Shown: positions 36,243 to 45,568 of the stretch, piece after piece | How the letters are laid out: every line of letters begins with the position of its first letter | How positions within the stretch are numbered: position 1 is the stretch's first letter | NCBI RefSeq assembly: GCF_002927635.1 | Contig: NZ_PRDS01000005.1 | Location: 124,001 to 188,000 of the forward strand | DNA: 64,000 nucleotides | Source of the DNA: Albidovulum inexpectatum | Lineage (GTDB): Bacteria; Pseudomonadota; Alphaproteobacteria; Rhodobacterales; Rhodobacteraceae | Direction of reading: 5' to 3' | The notes under the pieces: generated by a model | What the model was told of the DNA's origin: nothing | Seen by the model: only the letters and a program-made list of their open reading frames with translations | The model's database searches: none | Position numbers and translations under genes: made by a program

Positions 36243-36380
36243 GGTCCACTCCTGCTCAGGGCCGCCACGGAATGGACCGAACTCGGGCCGGGTGTCAATG
36301 TCAGACCGTTTGCCGGCCGGTTTGCGCCATCGTGTTGCCCAAGTTGGGGGGCAAATGTCGCAAGAAGGCACGACTTGGGG

Positions 36381-37040
36381 ATGAGATCGATGATCCAGCA
36401 TATCGAAGCCGCGCGCGGCGCCCGACTGATGCTTGCAGTCGCGGCACTGATCGTGGCCATGTCGGGCATGGCGGCGGCATGTTCGCGTGCGATGCCGCAG
36501 GGGGCCGATCAGGTCGTCGCCGCCAACGGGCGCATCGATGCCGGATTGATTGACGCGGCGATCCGGGCCGAGGTCAACTATCACCGTTGCCGTGCGGGGC
36601 TGCCCGCACTGGCCGGCGAAAAGGGCCTGGCCAGGGTGGCGCGGAAACATGCCGAATGGATGGCGCGCGCGCGAAAGCTGTCGCACCGTTCGACGGTGCC
36701 GGGCCAATCCACCGCCGTGTCGCGGCTGAAGGCGTCCCGCGTGAAGTTTCGCGCGGGGTCGGAAAACATCGGCTATCTGGCGCGATATCGGATCGACGGG
36801 ACACGTTTCCGGATCGTCAATTCCGGTGCCTGCCATTTCGAGATCAGCCGTGGCAAACCCGTTCCACCACACAGCTATGCCAGCCTTGCGCGTACCATCG
36901 TCCGGCTTTGGATGGATTCGCCCGCACATCGGCGAAACATCCTGGACCGCAAGGTCAGCCGGGTCGGATCTGGGGCCGCTCTGGACCCCAGGGCGGAACA
37001 TTGTGGGCGCTTCTACGTTTCACAAAGCTTCGCTGGGTAA
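36381..37040 (+). CDS. CAP/SCP-domain secreted protein, probable lipoprotein
   Basis: 219 residues: hydrophobic signal (LMLAVAALIVAMSGMAAACS) ending in a possible lipobox, then a CAP domain with EVNYHRCRAGLPAL, RKHAEWMARARKLSH, GSENIGY and RLWMDSPAHRRNIL. Bacterial CAP proteins are extracytoplasmic and of unclear activity. ATG 36381 is used; ATG 36390, with GGGG about nine bases upstream, is equally possible. Confidence 0.83.
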   Translation: MRSMIQHIEAARGARLMLAVAALIVAMSGMAAACSRAMPQGADQVVAANGRIDAGLIDAAIRAEVNYHRCRAGLPALAGEKGLARVARKHAEWMARARKLSHRSTVPGQSTAVSRLKASRVKFRAGSENIGYLARYRIDGTRFRIVNSGACHFEISRGKPVPPHSYASLARTIVRLWMDSPAHRRNILDRKVSRVGSGAALDPRAEHCGRFYVSQSFAG

Positions 37041-37179
37041 GAAGGAGTGGCGTTTTGGGCACAGATCTGCGACTGTTCAAGCGAGCCGATCTTGCCTCTT
37101 CATTTCTCGCGCGAAGTGTGTTGATATCCCAATCGGCCGCCGTCCTTAGGGCGGCGATGTCTCAAAATGGAGAGTGGAC

Positions 37180-37386
37180 ATGAAAAAGATTGTTACCCTT
37201 GCTTCGGTCCTGACGCTGACCGCTGGTGCCGCGTTTGCCGGCGGCATGGCCGAGCCGATGGTTGAAGCCGAGCCGATCGTCATCGAAGATGCGCCTTCGT
37301 CGAACATGGGCCTGCTGATCCCGGCTCTGCTGGTTCTGGCCATTGCGGCGGCCGCTTCGGATTCGTCGTCGGGCACCAACGACTGA
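37180..37386 (+). CDS. Small secreted or membrane protein, YjbE-like in size and context
   Basis: 68 residues: signal peptide (MKKIVTLASVLTLTAGAAFA), acidic stretch (MAEPMVEAEPIVIED), hydrophobic helix (MGLLIPALLVLAIAAAA), then SDSSSG tail. GGAGAG precedes the ATG and a strong terminator follows 25 bp after the stop, so it is a monocistronic, probably well-expressed gene. Next to yjbF-yjbH it may play the part of YjbE of the yjbEFGH polysaccharide locus; sequence similarity is only in size and composition. Confidence 0.75.
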   Translation: MKKIVTLASVLTLTAGAAFAGGMAEPMVEAEPIVIEDAPSSNMGLLIPALLVLAIAAAASDSSSGTND

Positions 37387-37410
37387 TCTGATCGGTGACA
37401 TGGAATTTCA

Positions 37411-37440
37411 TAGCCGGGCCCGTGGCCCGGCTATTTTTTT
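37411..37440 (+). terminator. Rho-independent terminator after the small YjbE-like gene
   Basis: AGCCGGGCC and GGCCCGGCT form a perfect 9-bp stem around CGT, followed by ATTTTTTT. The TA-rich 5' flank also offers A residues on the other strand, so it may serve the convergent yjbF transcript as well. Confidence 0.92.
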
Positions 37441-37470
37441 CGGTGAGTTCCGGCGATCATGCCAATGTCC

Positions 37471-38175
37471 TCAGGGTCTGAGGACCTGAATCGTGACATA
37501 GCCAAGGGCCGGCCCGATCCACTGCCGAGAGGCCAGCATCGCGCCGTTGCCCGTTACCCAATAACTGTTGGTGATCGTCAGGCCCCCGCCCGCCGTCTGG
37601 CAGGTTTCTTGAACGCGGGTGACATTCACCCGCTGCCCGCCCGCTTCCAGTGTCTCGCTGCCGGCAGGCAAGATTCGGCACGACATGGGTAAGGGGCGTT
37701 CGATCCCCTCGCCGTCAAGAAAGCGGTATTTTCGGTTGCTCTTGCCAGACTGACGAGACCGCACAATTCGCGCGGTTTCGCCGATATCCGAGGACATCAG
37801 ATCATTCCCAAGACCGCGGCTTGAAACCACGATGCCATCGTTGAAGGCAAGCGTCCTTTCGTCCGGCGTGGCATAAGTCCTCACGCGCCCGTTTCGGCCG
37901 TATTCGCCCAGAACCGTGGTCAGTCCGACTGTCTCGAACTGCGCCAGCACAAGCGGGCCGTCGAACGACTGAAGCGCCGATGCGGCAAGGCGCGCGGGGT
38001 CGACCGGCTTGGGTCTTGTTCCATTCGGCATCAGTCGTTGGGCAATCTGCCTGAAGGCATCGCGCGTCAGGCGACTGCCTTCGGTTTGGGCCGCGTCGTT
38101 CCCGCAGGCAGCAAGCATAAGGCAGGCAGACAGGAACAAGCCGGCGCGCAAGCGCTGGGAGCGTTGGACTTTCAC
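37471..38175 (-). CDS. YjbF/GfcB-family lipoprotein
   Basis: 234 residues: signal with lipobox (LMLAACGND), then a domain of the YjbF/GfcB polysaccharide-export family (PLVLAQFETVGLTTVLGEYG, TITNSYWVTGNG). GTG start at 38175, with GGGGGAGA eight bases upstream, overlapping the yjbH stop. Probably outer-membrane associated and part of an exopolysaccharide locus with YjbH; no yjbG is present. Confidence 0.8.
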   Translation of the reverse strand: MKVQRSQRLRAGLFLSACLMLAACGNDAAQTEGSRLTRDAFRQIAQRLMPNGTRPKPVDPARLAASALQSFDGPLVLAQFETVGLTTVLGEYGRNGRVRTYATPDERTLAFNDGIVVSSRGLGNDLMSSDIGETARIVRSRQSGKSNRKYRFLDGEGIERPLPMSCRILPAGSETLEAGGQRVNVTRVQETCQTAGGGLTITNSYWVTGNGAMLASRQWIGPALGYVTIQVLRP

Positions 38176-40310
38176 CGCCAGAATCTCCCCCATTGGATCT
38201 GCATGTCGCGCTGATGCGTGTCGCGGATGGTTTCGTAAAGACGCCCATCGACGGCCAGCCTTGCGCCTCCGTCGCGATTGAGCGGCTTGATCACGCTGGA
38301 CACCTTGTTGCGCGACGGCTGACCGGTCACCCAAGACAGCGGAACCGTCAGCCGGATACCCTTGTCAAAGGACCCTTCGCCGAATTCCTCCTCGGATACG
38401 TCGGTGAACGTGGCATAAGCCCCGACCTTCCATCCATTGGCGAATTCCCGGTCCAGCGTGAAGGTCGCGCCCCAGTCGCCGGCCAGATACCTGCCCGCAT
38501 CGATCTGACCGTGAAAGCCGTTGCCGAAGTCGTAATAGGCCGAGACATGACCCGTGGTGACCTCGTAGTCGCGGAAGGTGAACAGGGTATCGAAGTCCCT
38601 CTGGCGAACCCGGTTGATTTCGACGCCCAGGGCGAATGGACTGTCGACGGGTTTCCACAGAAGCTCGCCCGAAATGCCGCCGAACATCCGCTCCAGAAGC
38701 CCGACGGTCACGCGCCCGTAAAGATCCGGTGCGGGGCGGCTATACCAGGCCAGCGTCAGATCATGCAGCGCGGGGTCGCCCTGTTTCTGGTATTCGACGG
38801 CGTCCGAACGGACATGCGGCAGGATCGAATCCGACACCCGGGTGCTTTGATCCAGATTGCCGACAACCTTCTTGCGCAGTCGGCCCGAGGCGATCAGGCC
38901 GGGCGCGAATTCATAGCGACCCTTGAGCTGAAGGCCGAAATCGGCACGCAACGGATCGTCAGGGTCGAAGAACGATGCCTCGCCATATGGCGTGACCGCC
39001 CAGGTCAGCCGGGGATAGGCCGCCGGATTCGCCACAAGACCCGCCCCGTCGGATCGGGCGGGATCCGCAAACTCGGCGCGGTTGAGGATCTTGTAGGCGG
39101 CGTCATGCTCCAGGGCCTCGACATCCGATCTTTGCAACGTGACCGACGAGGTCGGGATCCCTTCGGCCACCGAGGTGATAACCATGGTCTCGACCGATGG
39201 GGGCAGGGCGCGGGTCAGGATACGGGCAGCGTGCCCGATCGCCTGCGGCTGCGCCAGATAGCGGCGATTGCGGATGCGAATTTCGGCGCGTGTGGCCGAC
39301 AGGGACATCGCCTCAAGCTGCTGGCCGTCCTTCTCCAGCGCCTTGGCGATCGCGGACTGAACGCCGGGTTGAACCTCGGGGTCACTGGTCCAGTCCGTGC
39401 GCCATGCTTCGGGGTCCAAGTTGCGCTGGGGCCGGGGGCGGACGGGAAGCGGTGCCTTTTCGATCCCGCTGGGCGCGGGGGGGCGCCGGGGGTCAATCGC
39501 CATGGTCAGTTGCAGGCCCAGTTCCGAGCCATACAGATAATATCCCGACAGGTTCGCTGATTTCCCAAGGCGATAGTCGAAACCCAGGTTGAGCGAAGAA
39601 TCCCGCGTGAATGTGCCGTAGGACGTTTCCTGATCGTAGGCGTCGGACGAATATTCGGCCTTCACCGTCAGCTTGTCGGTCGCGGCCCAGGACAGGCCGA
39701 AGAAGGGTGCCGCGGGCCCCCGGAACCATTGGTCCGTATTCGCCTTGCCGCCCTTGCCGAAGTCCAGCGGCGGGCGCGAACCGAACGGTGTTCCGATATC
39801 GCCGTGGCTGCCCAGACGGCCCCAGCCCAGACCTGCGGATACTTTCAGGCGGGGCGTGATCGTCTTGGTGGCGACGACGTATTCCCCCGAATAGACGCCG
39901 GTGCCGATGAAATCGCGCAGGCCGATCGCGATTGCGGGCCGCATGCCTTTTTCATCCAGCACACGATAATGGATGTCGAACGATCGGTCATAAAGTAAGT
40001 CGCCATTGTAGATCTTCGGCACGCGCGAGTACCGGAAGGCCCCGGTGATGCGATCGGTCAGCTGGAACGTGCTTGTGATGCGCATGCCGCCGGCAAACCG
40101 GAAAACGGAAGCTGTCAGCAGCCCTTCGCGGTTGCTTTCGGCCGTCGGCATGTCGATCAGGCCGGGCAATCCGAATGTTCCCGGGCTGGGCTTGAGAACG
40201 GGATCTGCATAGGCAATTACCGCCCCCATGGCCACGGCGCTGCAAAGGCCCGCGCCGACGCGGCCAAGCCATTTGCGTTCGCGCCGTGCTGTGCGTGGTG
40301 CTGTGATCAC
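38172..40310 (-). CDS. YjbH/GfcD-type outer-membrane beta-barrel protein
   Basis: About 712 residues. A basic n-region and hydrophobic signal (RVGAGLCSAVAMGAVIAYAD) precede GTFGLPGLIDMPTA, the YjbH N-terminal block, and then many alternating beta segments ending in an aromatic residue motif (QIQWGRFWR), typical of a barrel. The GTG at 40310 gives a proper signal peptide; the ATG at 40373 would make its n-region too long. First gene of yjbH-yjbF, implicated in exopolysaccharide export. Confidence 0.85.
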   Translation of the reverse strand: MITAPRTARRERKWLGRVGAGLCSAVAMGAVIAYADPVLKPSPGTFGLPGLIDMPTAESNREGLLTASVFRFAGGMRITSTFQLTDRITGAFRYSRVPKIYNGDLLYDRSFDIHYRVLDEKGMRPAIAIGLRDFIGTGVYSGEYVVATKTITPRLKVSAGLGWGRLGSHGDIGTPFGSRPPLDFGKGGKANTDQWFRGPAAPFFGLSWAATDKLTVKAEYSSDAYDQETSYGTFTRDSSLNLGFDYRLGKSANLSGYYLYGSELGLQLTMAIDPRRPPAPSGIEKAPLPVRPRPQRNLDPEAWRTDWTSDPEVQPGVQSAIAKALEKDGQQLEAMSLSATRAEIRIRNRRYLAQPQAIGHAARILTRALPPSVETMVITSVAEGIPTSSVTLQRSDVEALEHDAAYKILNRAEFADPARSDGAGLVANPAAYPRLTWAVTPYGEASFFDPDDPLRADFGLQLKGRYEFAPGLIASGRLRKKVVGNLDQSTRVSDSILPHVRSDAVEYQKQGDPALHDLTLAWYSRPAPDLYGRVTVGLLERMFGGISGELLWKPVDSPFALGVEINRVRQRDFDTLFTFRDYEVTTGHVSAYYDFGNGFHGQIDAGRYLAGDWGATFTLDREFANGWKVGAYATFTDVSEEEFGEGSFDKGIRLTVPLSWVTGQPSRNKVSSVIKPLNRDGGARLAVDGRLYETIRDTHQRDMQIQWGRFWR

Positions 40311-40435
40311 TGTCCTGCCGCCTGCTTGTCCGATTTCGGTGCAGACTATAGCGGTTCGGGGGCGCCGCGCCATAGGCGGCGACCCGTTTCGCGATGCTGC
40401 TGGCAGTCTGTTGCCGGTTGGACGCGCCCCTTGGC

Positions 40436-41584
40436 CTAAAGGCAGGCTTCGAACAATGCTCGCGTGTTCTCGTACGTCATCGGGATCGGGTTTCCGCCGC
40501 AAGACGGGTCTTCGATTGCCATTTTCGTCAGCTCGTCCAGCCTGTCACGTTCAACGCCAAGCTCGGAGAGCGAGCGGGGAATCCCGAGTTCCTCGCGAAG
40601 CGACACGATGCGCGCGCGGAAACCGTCGAACCCGCCCGCGATACCCAGATAGGCTGCGGCCATCGAGATTTTTTCCTCGATCGCCGGACGGTTGAAATCC
40701 AGGACCATCGGCATCACCACGGCATTCGTCGTGCCGTGATGGGTGTTGTAGACGGCCCCCACGGGATGGGACAACGCATGGATTGCGCCCAGCCCTTTCT
40801 GGAACGCCACGGCGCCCATGGCGGCGGCCGACATCATGTGGGCGCGCGCCGTCAGATCCGTGGGCGTTGCATAGGCGCGCGGCAGGTTCTCGAAAACCAG
40901 CCGCATGCCTTCCAGCGCGATTCCCTGGCTCATCGGGTGGTAGTGCGGGCTGCAATAGGCCTCGAGACAATGAGCCAGCGCATCCATCCCCGTGCCAGCC
41001 GTGATGAAGGCCGGCATGCCCACGGTCAATTCGGGATCGCAGATCGTCACCGTCGGCATCAGTTTGGGATGGAAGATGATCTTTTTTCGGTGCGTCTGCG
41101 AATTGGTCAGGACGCCCGCGCGCCCGACCTCGGATCCCGTGCCGGCCGTGGTTGGCACCGCGATGATGGGCGCGATCGTGTCCGGGTTGGCGCGCGTCCA
41201 CCAGTCGCCGATATCCTCCAGCTCCCAGACCGAGACGGGCTGATCCACCATCAACGCGATCAGCTTGCCCAGATCCAGGGCCGAGCCCCCGCCGAAACAG
41301 ACCACACCATCATGCCTGCCCGCGCGATAGACCTGCAACCCGGCTTCCAGGTTGCGTTCGTTCGGGTTCGGATCGACGTCGCAGAACATCGCGCGCCCAA
41401 GGCCGCCGGCATCCAGGATGTCCAGCGCACGGCGCGTGATGGGCAGTTCCGCCAGCGCCCTGTCGGTGACCAGAAGCGGGCGGCGCATGCCGGCCGCGCG
41501 ACAATGCTCGGCCAGTTCGGCAATGCGGCCCGGTCCGAACTTGATTGCGGTCGGATAGGACCAGTTCGCTGTCGGAGCGGTCAT
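40436..41584 (-). CDS. Iron-containing (type III) alcohol dehydrogenase
   Basis: 382 residues with NAD-binding GGGSALDLGK, PTTAGTGSEV and metal-binding histidines in DALAHCLEAY and HALSHPVGAVYNTHHG. Interconverts an alcohol and aldehyde. Its start overlaps the aldehyde dehydrogenase stop (ATGA). As last gene of the operon with a glutamine-synthetase-like ligase, its substrate is probably an alcohol group on a gamma-glutamylated intermediate (inference). Confidence 0.9.
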   Translation of the reverse strand: MTAPTANWSYPTAIKFGPGRIAELAEHCRAAGMRRPLLVTDRALAELPITRRALDILDAGGLGRAMFCDVDPNPNERNLEAGLQVYRAGRHDGVVCFGGGSALDLGKLIALMVDQPVSVWELEDIGDWWTRANPDTIAPIIAVPTTAGTGSEVGRAGVLTNSQTHRKKIIFHPKLMPTVTICDPELTVGMPAFITAGTGMDALAHCLEAYCSPHYHPMSQGIALEGMRLVFENLPRAYATPTDLTARAHMMSAAAMGAVAFQKGLGAIHALSHPVGAVYNTHHGTTNAVVMPMVLDFNRPAIEEKISMAAAYLGIAGGFDGFRARIVSLREELGIPRSLSELGVERDRLDELTKMAIEDPSCGGNPIPMTYENTRALFEACL

Positions 41585-42969
41585 TTCAGCACCTTTCGCA
41601 GATGGTAGGATTTCGGCCGGGTGACCGAGTGATAGCCAAGTACCGACAGCGCGGCGCCGCGCCCGGTATCCTTGCAGCCGGTCCAGCACAGGGCCGGGTC
41701 AAGATAGTCGCAGCGGTTCTGGAAGACCGTGCCGGTTTCAAGCCTGCGGCCGATCCGCGCCGCCCGGTCGGCGTCCTGCGTCCACAACGACGCAGTCAGG
41801 CCATAGTCGCAGTCGTTCATCAGGGCCACCGCTTCGTCGTCATTGTCCACCGGCATGATGCCGACAACCGGGCCAAAGCTTTCTTCGCGCATCACGCGCA
41901 TTTCGTGGTTCACATCGACCAGGATCTGGGGCGCAAGATAGGTTCCGCCATCGTCCTGCGGAAACAGCGCCGGATCGATGAGGGCCCGCGCCCCATCGGT
42001 GATCGCATCGGCGATCTGGCTTCGCACCGTATCGGCAAAGCGGCGATTGGCCATTGGTCCAAGAGTTGTCTCGGGGTCCAGCGGATTGCCCAGCTTCTGG
42101 CGTTTGACCCATTCGACCGCGCGTTCCACGAAGTCGTCGAAAAGGGGCCCAGCGACATAGATCCGCTCGATACCGCAACAGCATTGGCCGGAATTGAACA
42201 TCGCGCCGTCCATCAGCCCGTCAACCGCCGCATCGAGATCGGCATCCTCCATGACATAGCCCGGATCCTTGCCGCCCAGTTCCAGCCCCAGCGCCGTGAA
42301 CGTGCCGGCAGCGGCGCGTTCGATCGCGCGCCCGCCATTGACCGATCCGGTGAAGTTCACGAAATCGAAGGCGCGCGAGGCAATCAGGTGCTCGGTCGCC
42401 GCGTGATCGAGCACGACATTCTGGAAGACATCCTGTGGCACCCCCGCAGCGTGGAACGCCTCGGCGAGGCGCTCACCCGCCAGAAGCGTCTGGCTTGCAT
42501 GTTTCAGCATCACGGTATTGCCGGCGATCAGCGCGGGCACGATCGTGTTGATCGCGGTCAGGTAGGGGTAGTTCCATGGCGCGATGACAAGGACGACGCC
42601 CTGTGGCTCGCGTTCGATCCGGCGTTCGAAATGCTCCGAGGATTCGACGATCATCGGTGCCAGGGCCTCGGCGGCAATCGCGGCCATGTAGTCGGTGCGT
42701 TCGTTCACCCCGCCGAATTCGCCGCCATAGCGGACCGGGCGGCCCATCTGCCAGGCCAGTTCCTCGACGATGCGGTCCTTCATCTGGTTGAGCCTTTCGA
42801 CCCCCGCGCGCACCAGGGCAATGCGTTCATCGAGGGGACGATCGGCCCAGCCCGGCTGCGCCGCGCGGGCGCGCGATGCGCGCAGTTCCGCTTCGGCCTG
42901 GCTCAGGGCCTCGCGTTCGGCATAGACGCGCCCGTCGATGGGCGAGATGCATTGGATCATTCGTGTCAT
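41581..42969 (-). CDS. NAD(P)-dependent aldehyde dehydrogenase
   Basis: 462 residues. Catalytic cysteine in FNSGQCCCGIERIYV and glutamate in LELGGKDPGYV; cofactor block PWNYPYLTAIN and FTGSVNGG. Converts an aldehyde to its acid. Between the Fe-alcohol dehydrogenase and the glutamine-synthetase-like ligase, it would take the aldehyde formed by the former. A second ATG at 42960 is possible. The exact substrate is not readable from sequence. Confidence 0.9.
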   Translation of the reverse strand: MTRMIQCISPIDGRVYAEREALSQAEAELRASRARAAQPGWADRPLDERIALVRAGVERLNQMKDRIVEELAWQMGRPVRYGGEFGGVNERTDYMAAIAAEALAPMIVESSEHFERRIEREPQGVVLVIAPWNYPYLTAINTIVPALIAGNTVMLKHASQTLLAGERLAEAFHAAGVPQDVFQNVVLDHAATEHLIASRAFDFVNFTGSVNGGRAIERAAAGTFTALGLELGGKDPGYVMEDADLDAAVDGLMDGAMFNSGQCCCGIERIYVAGPLFDDFVERAVEWVKRQKLGNPLDPETTLGPMANRRFADTVRSQIADAITDGARALIDPALFPQDDGGTYLAPQILVDVNHEMRVMREESFGPVVGIMPVDNDDEAVALMNDCDYGLTASLWTQDADRAARIGRRLETGTVFQNRCDYLDPALCWTGCKDTGRGAALSVLGYHSVTRPKSYHLRKVLK

Positions 42970-43000
42970 GTCAGTCCTCTTTCGGCGCGGATCGCGCCCG

Positions 43001-44365
43001 TCAAAGTCGTTCGAACCCGCGGCGCAGTTCCCAGTCGGTCACGACGCGGTCGAATTCGCGGATCTCCCAATGCGCGGCATGCACGTAATGGTCCACGACA
43101 TCGTTGCCAAAGGCCGCGCGGAGCATGGCCGACCGGTCCATCAGCTCTGTGGCCTCGCGCAATGTCTTCGGGATCTCGCGTGCACCTTCGGCGTGATAGA
43201 CATCGCCGCGCGTTTCGGGTTCCAGTTCCATCTTCGCCTCGATCCCGGCCAGACCTGCAGCCAGAAGCCCCGCGCAGGCCAGATAGGGGTTCAGATCGGC
43301 GCCGCCGATGCGGCATTCGACGCGGATGGCCCTGGTATTCTCGCCGCAGATGCGGAACCCCGCTGTGCGGTTGTCAAAGGACCACACGGCGCGGGTGGGG
43401 GCAAACATGCCGATCACGAAACGCTTGTAGCTGTTGATGTTCGGCGCCAGCAGCGCGGTGATCTCGCGCGCATGGGCAAGCTGGCCGGCGACGTAGTGCC
43501 GCATCAGGTCCGACATGCCGTGTGGGTCGCCCTCGTCGCGGAAGGCAGGCTGGCCGGACTGCCACAACGACTGGTGGATGTGGCAGGATGAACCCGCCCG
43601 TTCGTGGCTGTATTTCGCCATGAAGGTCGCTGCCCGGCCGTGCTGGAACGCGATCTCCTTCACGCCGTTCTTGATGACGGCGTGCATGTCGCAGGTGTCC
43701 AGCGCGTCGGAATACTTCGCGTTGATCTCTTCCTGACCGATCTCGGCCTCGCCCTTGGAGTTCTCGATCGGGATGCCCGCGCCCCACAACCCGTTCCGAA
43801 TGGCGCGCATCACGCTTTCCTCCTTGGTGGTGCCAAAGATGGAATAGTCGATATTGTGACGCCCCAGCGGCCGCAGGTCGCGATACCCGCGATCGTTCAG
43901 CGCATCATAGCTGTCCTCGAACAGGAAGAATTCCAGCTCGGTCGCCATCATGGGTTCGAAGCCCAGCTGGCGGGCCCGGGCGATCTGGCGCTTCAGGATG
44001 GCGCGCGGACTGACGGCGACTTCCTCATGCGTGTGATGATCCAGCAGATCGCACAGGACCATCGCGGTGCCGGGCAGCCACGGGATACGGCGCAGCGTCG
44101 CCATGTCGGGCTTCATCACATAGTCGCCATAGCCCTTTTCCCAGCTGGCCGTGCGATAGCCGGGAACGGTGTACATCTCGACATCGACCGCCAGCAGGTA
44201 ATTGCAGCAATGCGTTTCCTGCCACGCCGAGTCGACGAAGTGATGCCCGACAAAGCGCTTGCCCATCAGCCGGCCCTGCATGTCGGGGAAGCAGGCGATG
44301 ACCGTGTCGATTTCGCCCTCGGCCACGGCTTTCTTCAACGCATCGAAGGTCAGGTTGGCGGGCAT
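43001..44365 (-). CDS. Glutamine-synthetase-like gamma-glutamyl ligase
   Basis: 454 residues of the GlnA superfamily (PuuA/GlnA3-4-like). Metal and ATP ligands are present in TELEFFLF, SKGEAEIGQEE, SSCHIHQSL and RVECRIGGADLNPYL. Linked to dehydrogenases, an amidohydrolase and a transporter, not to nitrogen regulators, it more likely glutamylates an amine or amino alcohol than ammonia. Strong ribosome site (AAGGAGAGG) before MPANLTF. A terminator-like hairpin separates it from dctP. Confidence 0.88.
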   Translation of the reverse strand: MPANLTFDALKKAVAEGEIDTVIACFPDMQGRLMGKRFVGHHFVDSAWQETHCCNYLLAVDVEMYTVPGYRTASWEKGYGDYVMKPDMATLRRIPWLPGTAMVLCDLLDHHTHEEVAVSPRAILKRQIARARQLGFEPMMATELEFFLFEDSYDALNDRGYRDLRPLGRHNIDYSIFGTTKEESVMRAIRNGLWGAGIPIENSKGEAEIGQEEINAKYSDALDTCDMHAVIKNGVKEIAFQHGRAATFMAKYSHERAGSSCHIHQSLWQSGQPAFRDEGDPHGMSDLMRHYVAGQLAHAREITALLAPNINSYKRFVIGMFAPTRAVWSFDNRTAGFRICGENTRAIRVECRIGGADLNPYLACAGLLAAGLAGIEAKMELEPETRGDVYHAEGAREIPKTLREATELMDRSAMLRAAFGNDVVDHYVHAAHWEIREFDRVVTDWELRRGFERL

Positions 44366-44451
44366 GTCAGCCTCTCCTTGGTGTGTCCTTGGGCCGGGTT
44401 GTGCCCGGGCCACCAGGCGGTGATCCTTGATCAGATCGCGGGGCGGGAAAA

Positions 44452-44473
44452 GGGGCGGCAAGCGCGCCGCCCC
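44452..44473 (-). terminator. Hairpin with T-tract between dctP and the ligase gene
   Basis: GGGGCGGC pairs perfectly with GCCGCCCC around a 6-nt loop, followed on the minus strand by TTTT. Probably a partial terminator that raises dctP mRNA relative to the downstream enzymes. Confidence 0.6.
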
Positions 44474-44481
44474 CGGTCGTC

Positions 44482-45519
44482 TCAGGTATAGCGATAGGGC
44501 CGGCCGGCCTTGTCCATCGTTTCATTGTAGGCCTTGAAGATGGAAACGATCCGGGCCTTGGTTTCGCTTTCGGCCGCGATCTCGTCCCAGAATTCGCGGG
44601 CGGCGGCCTCGACCTGGGCCCATTCCTCGTCGGGGATCGAGGTCAGTTTCATCTTCGTGCCCTCGACGCGCAGTCGCGCTTCGCCCGCCCAGTACCAGTG
44701 CAGGCGGTAATAGTGCGAACTGTCAAAGCAGACCCGCACCAGTTCCTGCAGGTGCTCGGGCAATTCGTTCCACCGGTCCATGTTCGCAAAGAAATGCCCG
44801 ATCCACGCGCCCGAGATGTTGTTGGTCAGGAAGTAGTTGGTCACATCCGCCCAGCCGACGGTGTAATCCTCGGTGATCCCGGACCAGGCCACGCCGTCCA
44901 GCTCTCCGGTCTGCAGGGCGACCTCGATATCCTCCCATGGCAGGGTCACGGGCACGACGCCGAATTTCGACAGGAACCGCCCCGCGGTCGGGAAGGTGAA
45001 GATCCGCTTGCCCTGAAGGTCGGCAAGGCTGTTGATCGGGTCCTTGGTCGCGAAGTTGCATGGATCCCATGCCCCGGCCGAGATATGCTTGACGCCCACC
45101 TTGGCGTATTCCTCGGCCCAGATCTCGTTCAGGCCCCAGTCATGGAACAGTGCCGGGACGTCCAGCGAATAGCGCGAGGCGAAGGGGAAGTATCCGCCGA
45201 AGACCGTCACCTCGGTCGGCGAGGCCATGGAATCGTCGTCCGACTGCACAGCGTCGATCGTGCCGCGCTGCATGGCCTGGAACAATTCGCCCGTCGGAAC
45301 CAGCTGATCGGCATAGTAGAGCTCGATCTCCATCTGGCCCTGGGCGATCTTGTTGAAACTGTCGACTGCGGGCTTGACCACGTGTTCGCCAAGCGCCGCG
45401 CCGGCATAGGTCTGCAGGCGCCACTTGATCGGCGCCTGCCCAAGGACCGCAGGCGCGGCCAGGGTCGAGGCGCCAGCAACCGCGCCTGCCGTCAGGAACT
45501 TCCGTCTTGTCGTCGTCAT
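44482..45519 (-). CDS. dctP: TRAP transporter periplasmic solute-binding protein DctP
   Basis: 345 residues, family 7 solute-binding protein. The N-terminus MTTTRRKFLTAGAVAG has a twin-arginine signal (RRKFL), so it is probably exported folded by Tat. Binds the imported solute, usually a carboxylate, through a conserved arginine; the ligand is unknown. Lies 49 bp downstream of dctM in the operon. Confidence 0.9.
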   Translation of the reverse strand: MTTTRRKFLTAGAVAGASTLAAPAVLGQAPIKWRLQTYAGAALGEHVVKPAVDSFNKIAQGQMEIELYYADQLVPTGELFQAMQRGTIDAVQSDDDSMASPTEVTVFGGYFPFASRYSLDVPALFHDWGLNEIWAEEYAKVGVKHISAGAWDPCNFATKDPINSLADLQGKRIFTFPTAGRFLSKFGVVPVTLPWEDIEVALQTGELDGVAWSGITEDYTVGWADVTNYFLTNNISGAWIGHFFANMDRWNELPEHLQELVRVCFDSSHYYRLHWYWAGEARLRVEGTKMKLTSIPDEEWAQVEAAAREFWDEIAAESETKARIVSIFKAYNETMDKAGRPYRYT

Positions 45520-45568
45520 CTTTCATACCTCCTGTGTTGGAAAGAAGCGGCGGTTGTCCCGCCTGTTG

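Noticed and set aside
34794-36380. Long plus-strand open frame opposite ugd that continues into the CAP gene
   Set aside because: Its first two thirds are antisense to ugd; only the part from 36381 has a signal peptide and CAP motifs.
38193-39560. 455-residue plus-strand frame opposite yjbH
   Set aside because: Antisense to a supported beta-barrel gene and lacking any recognisable domain.
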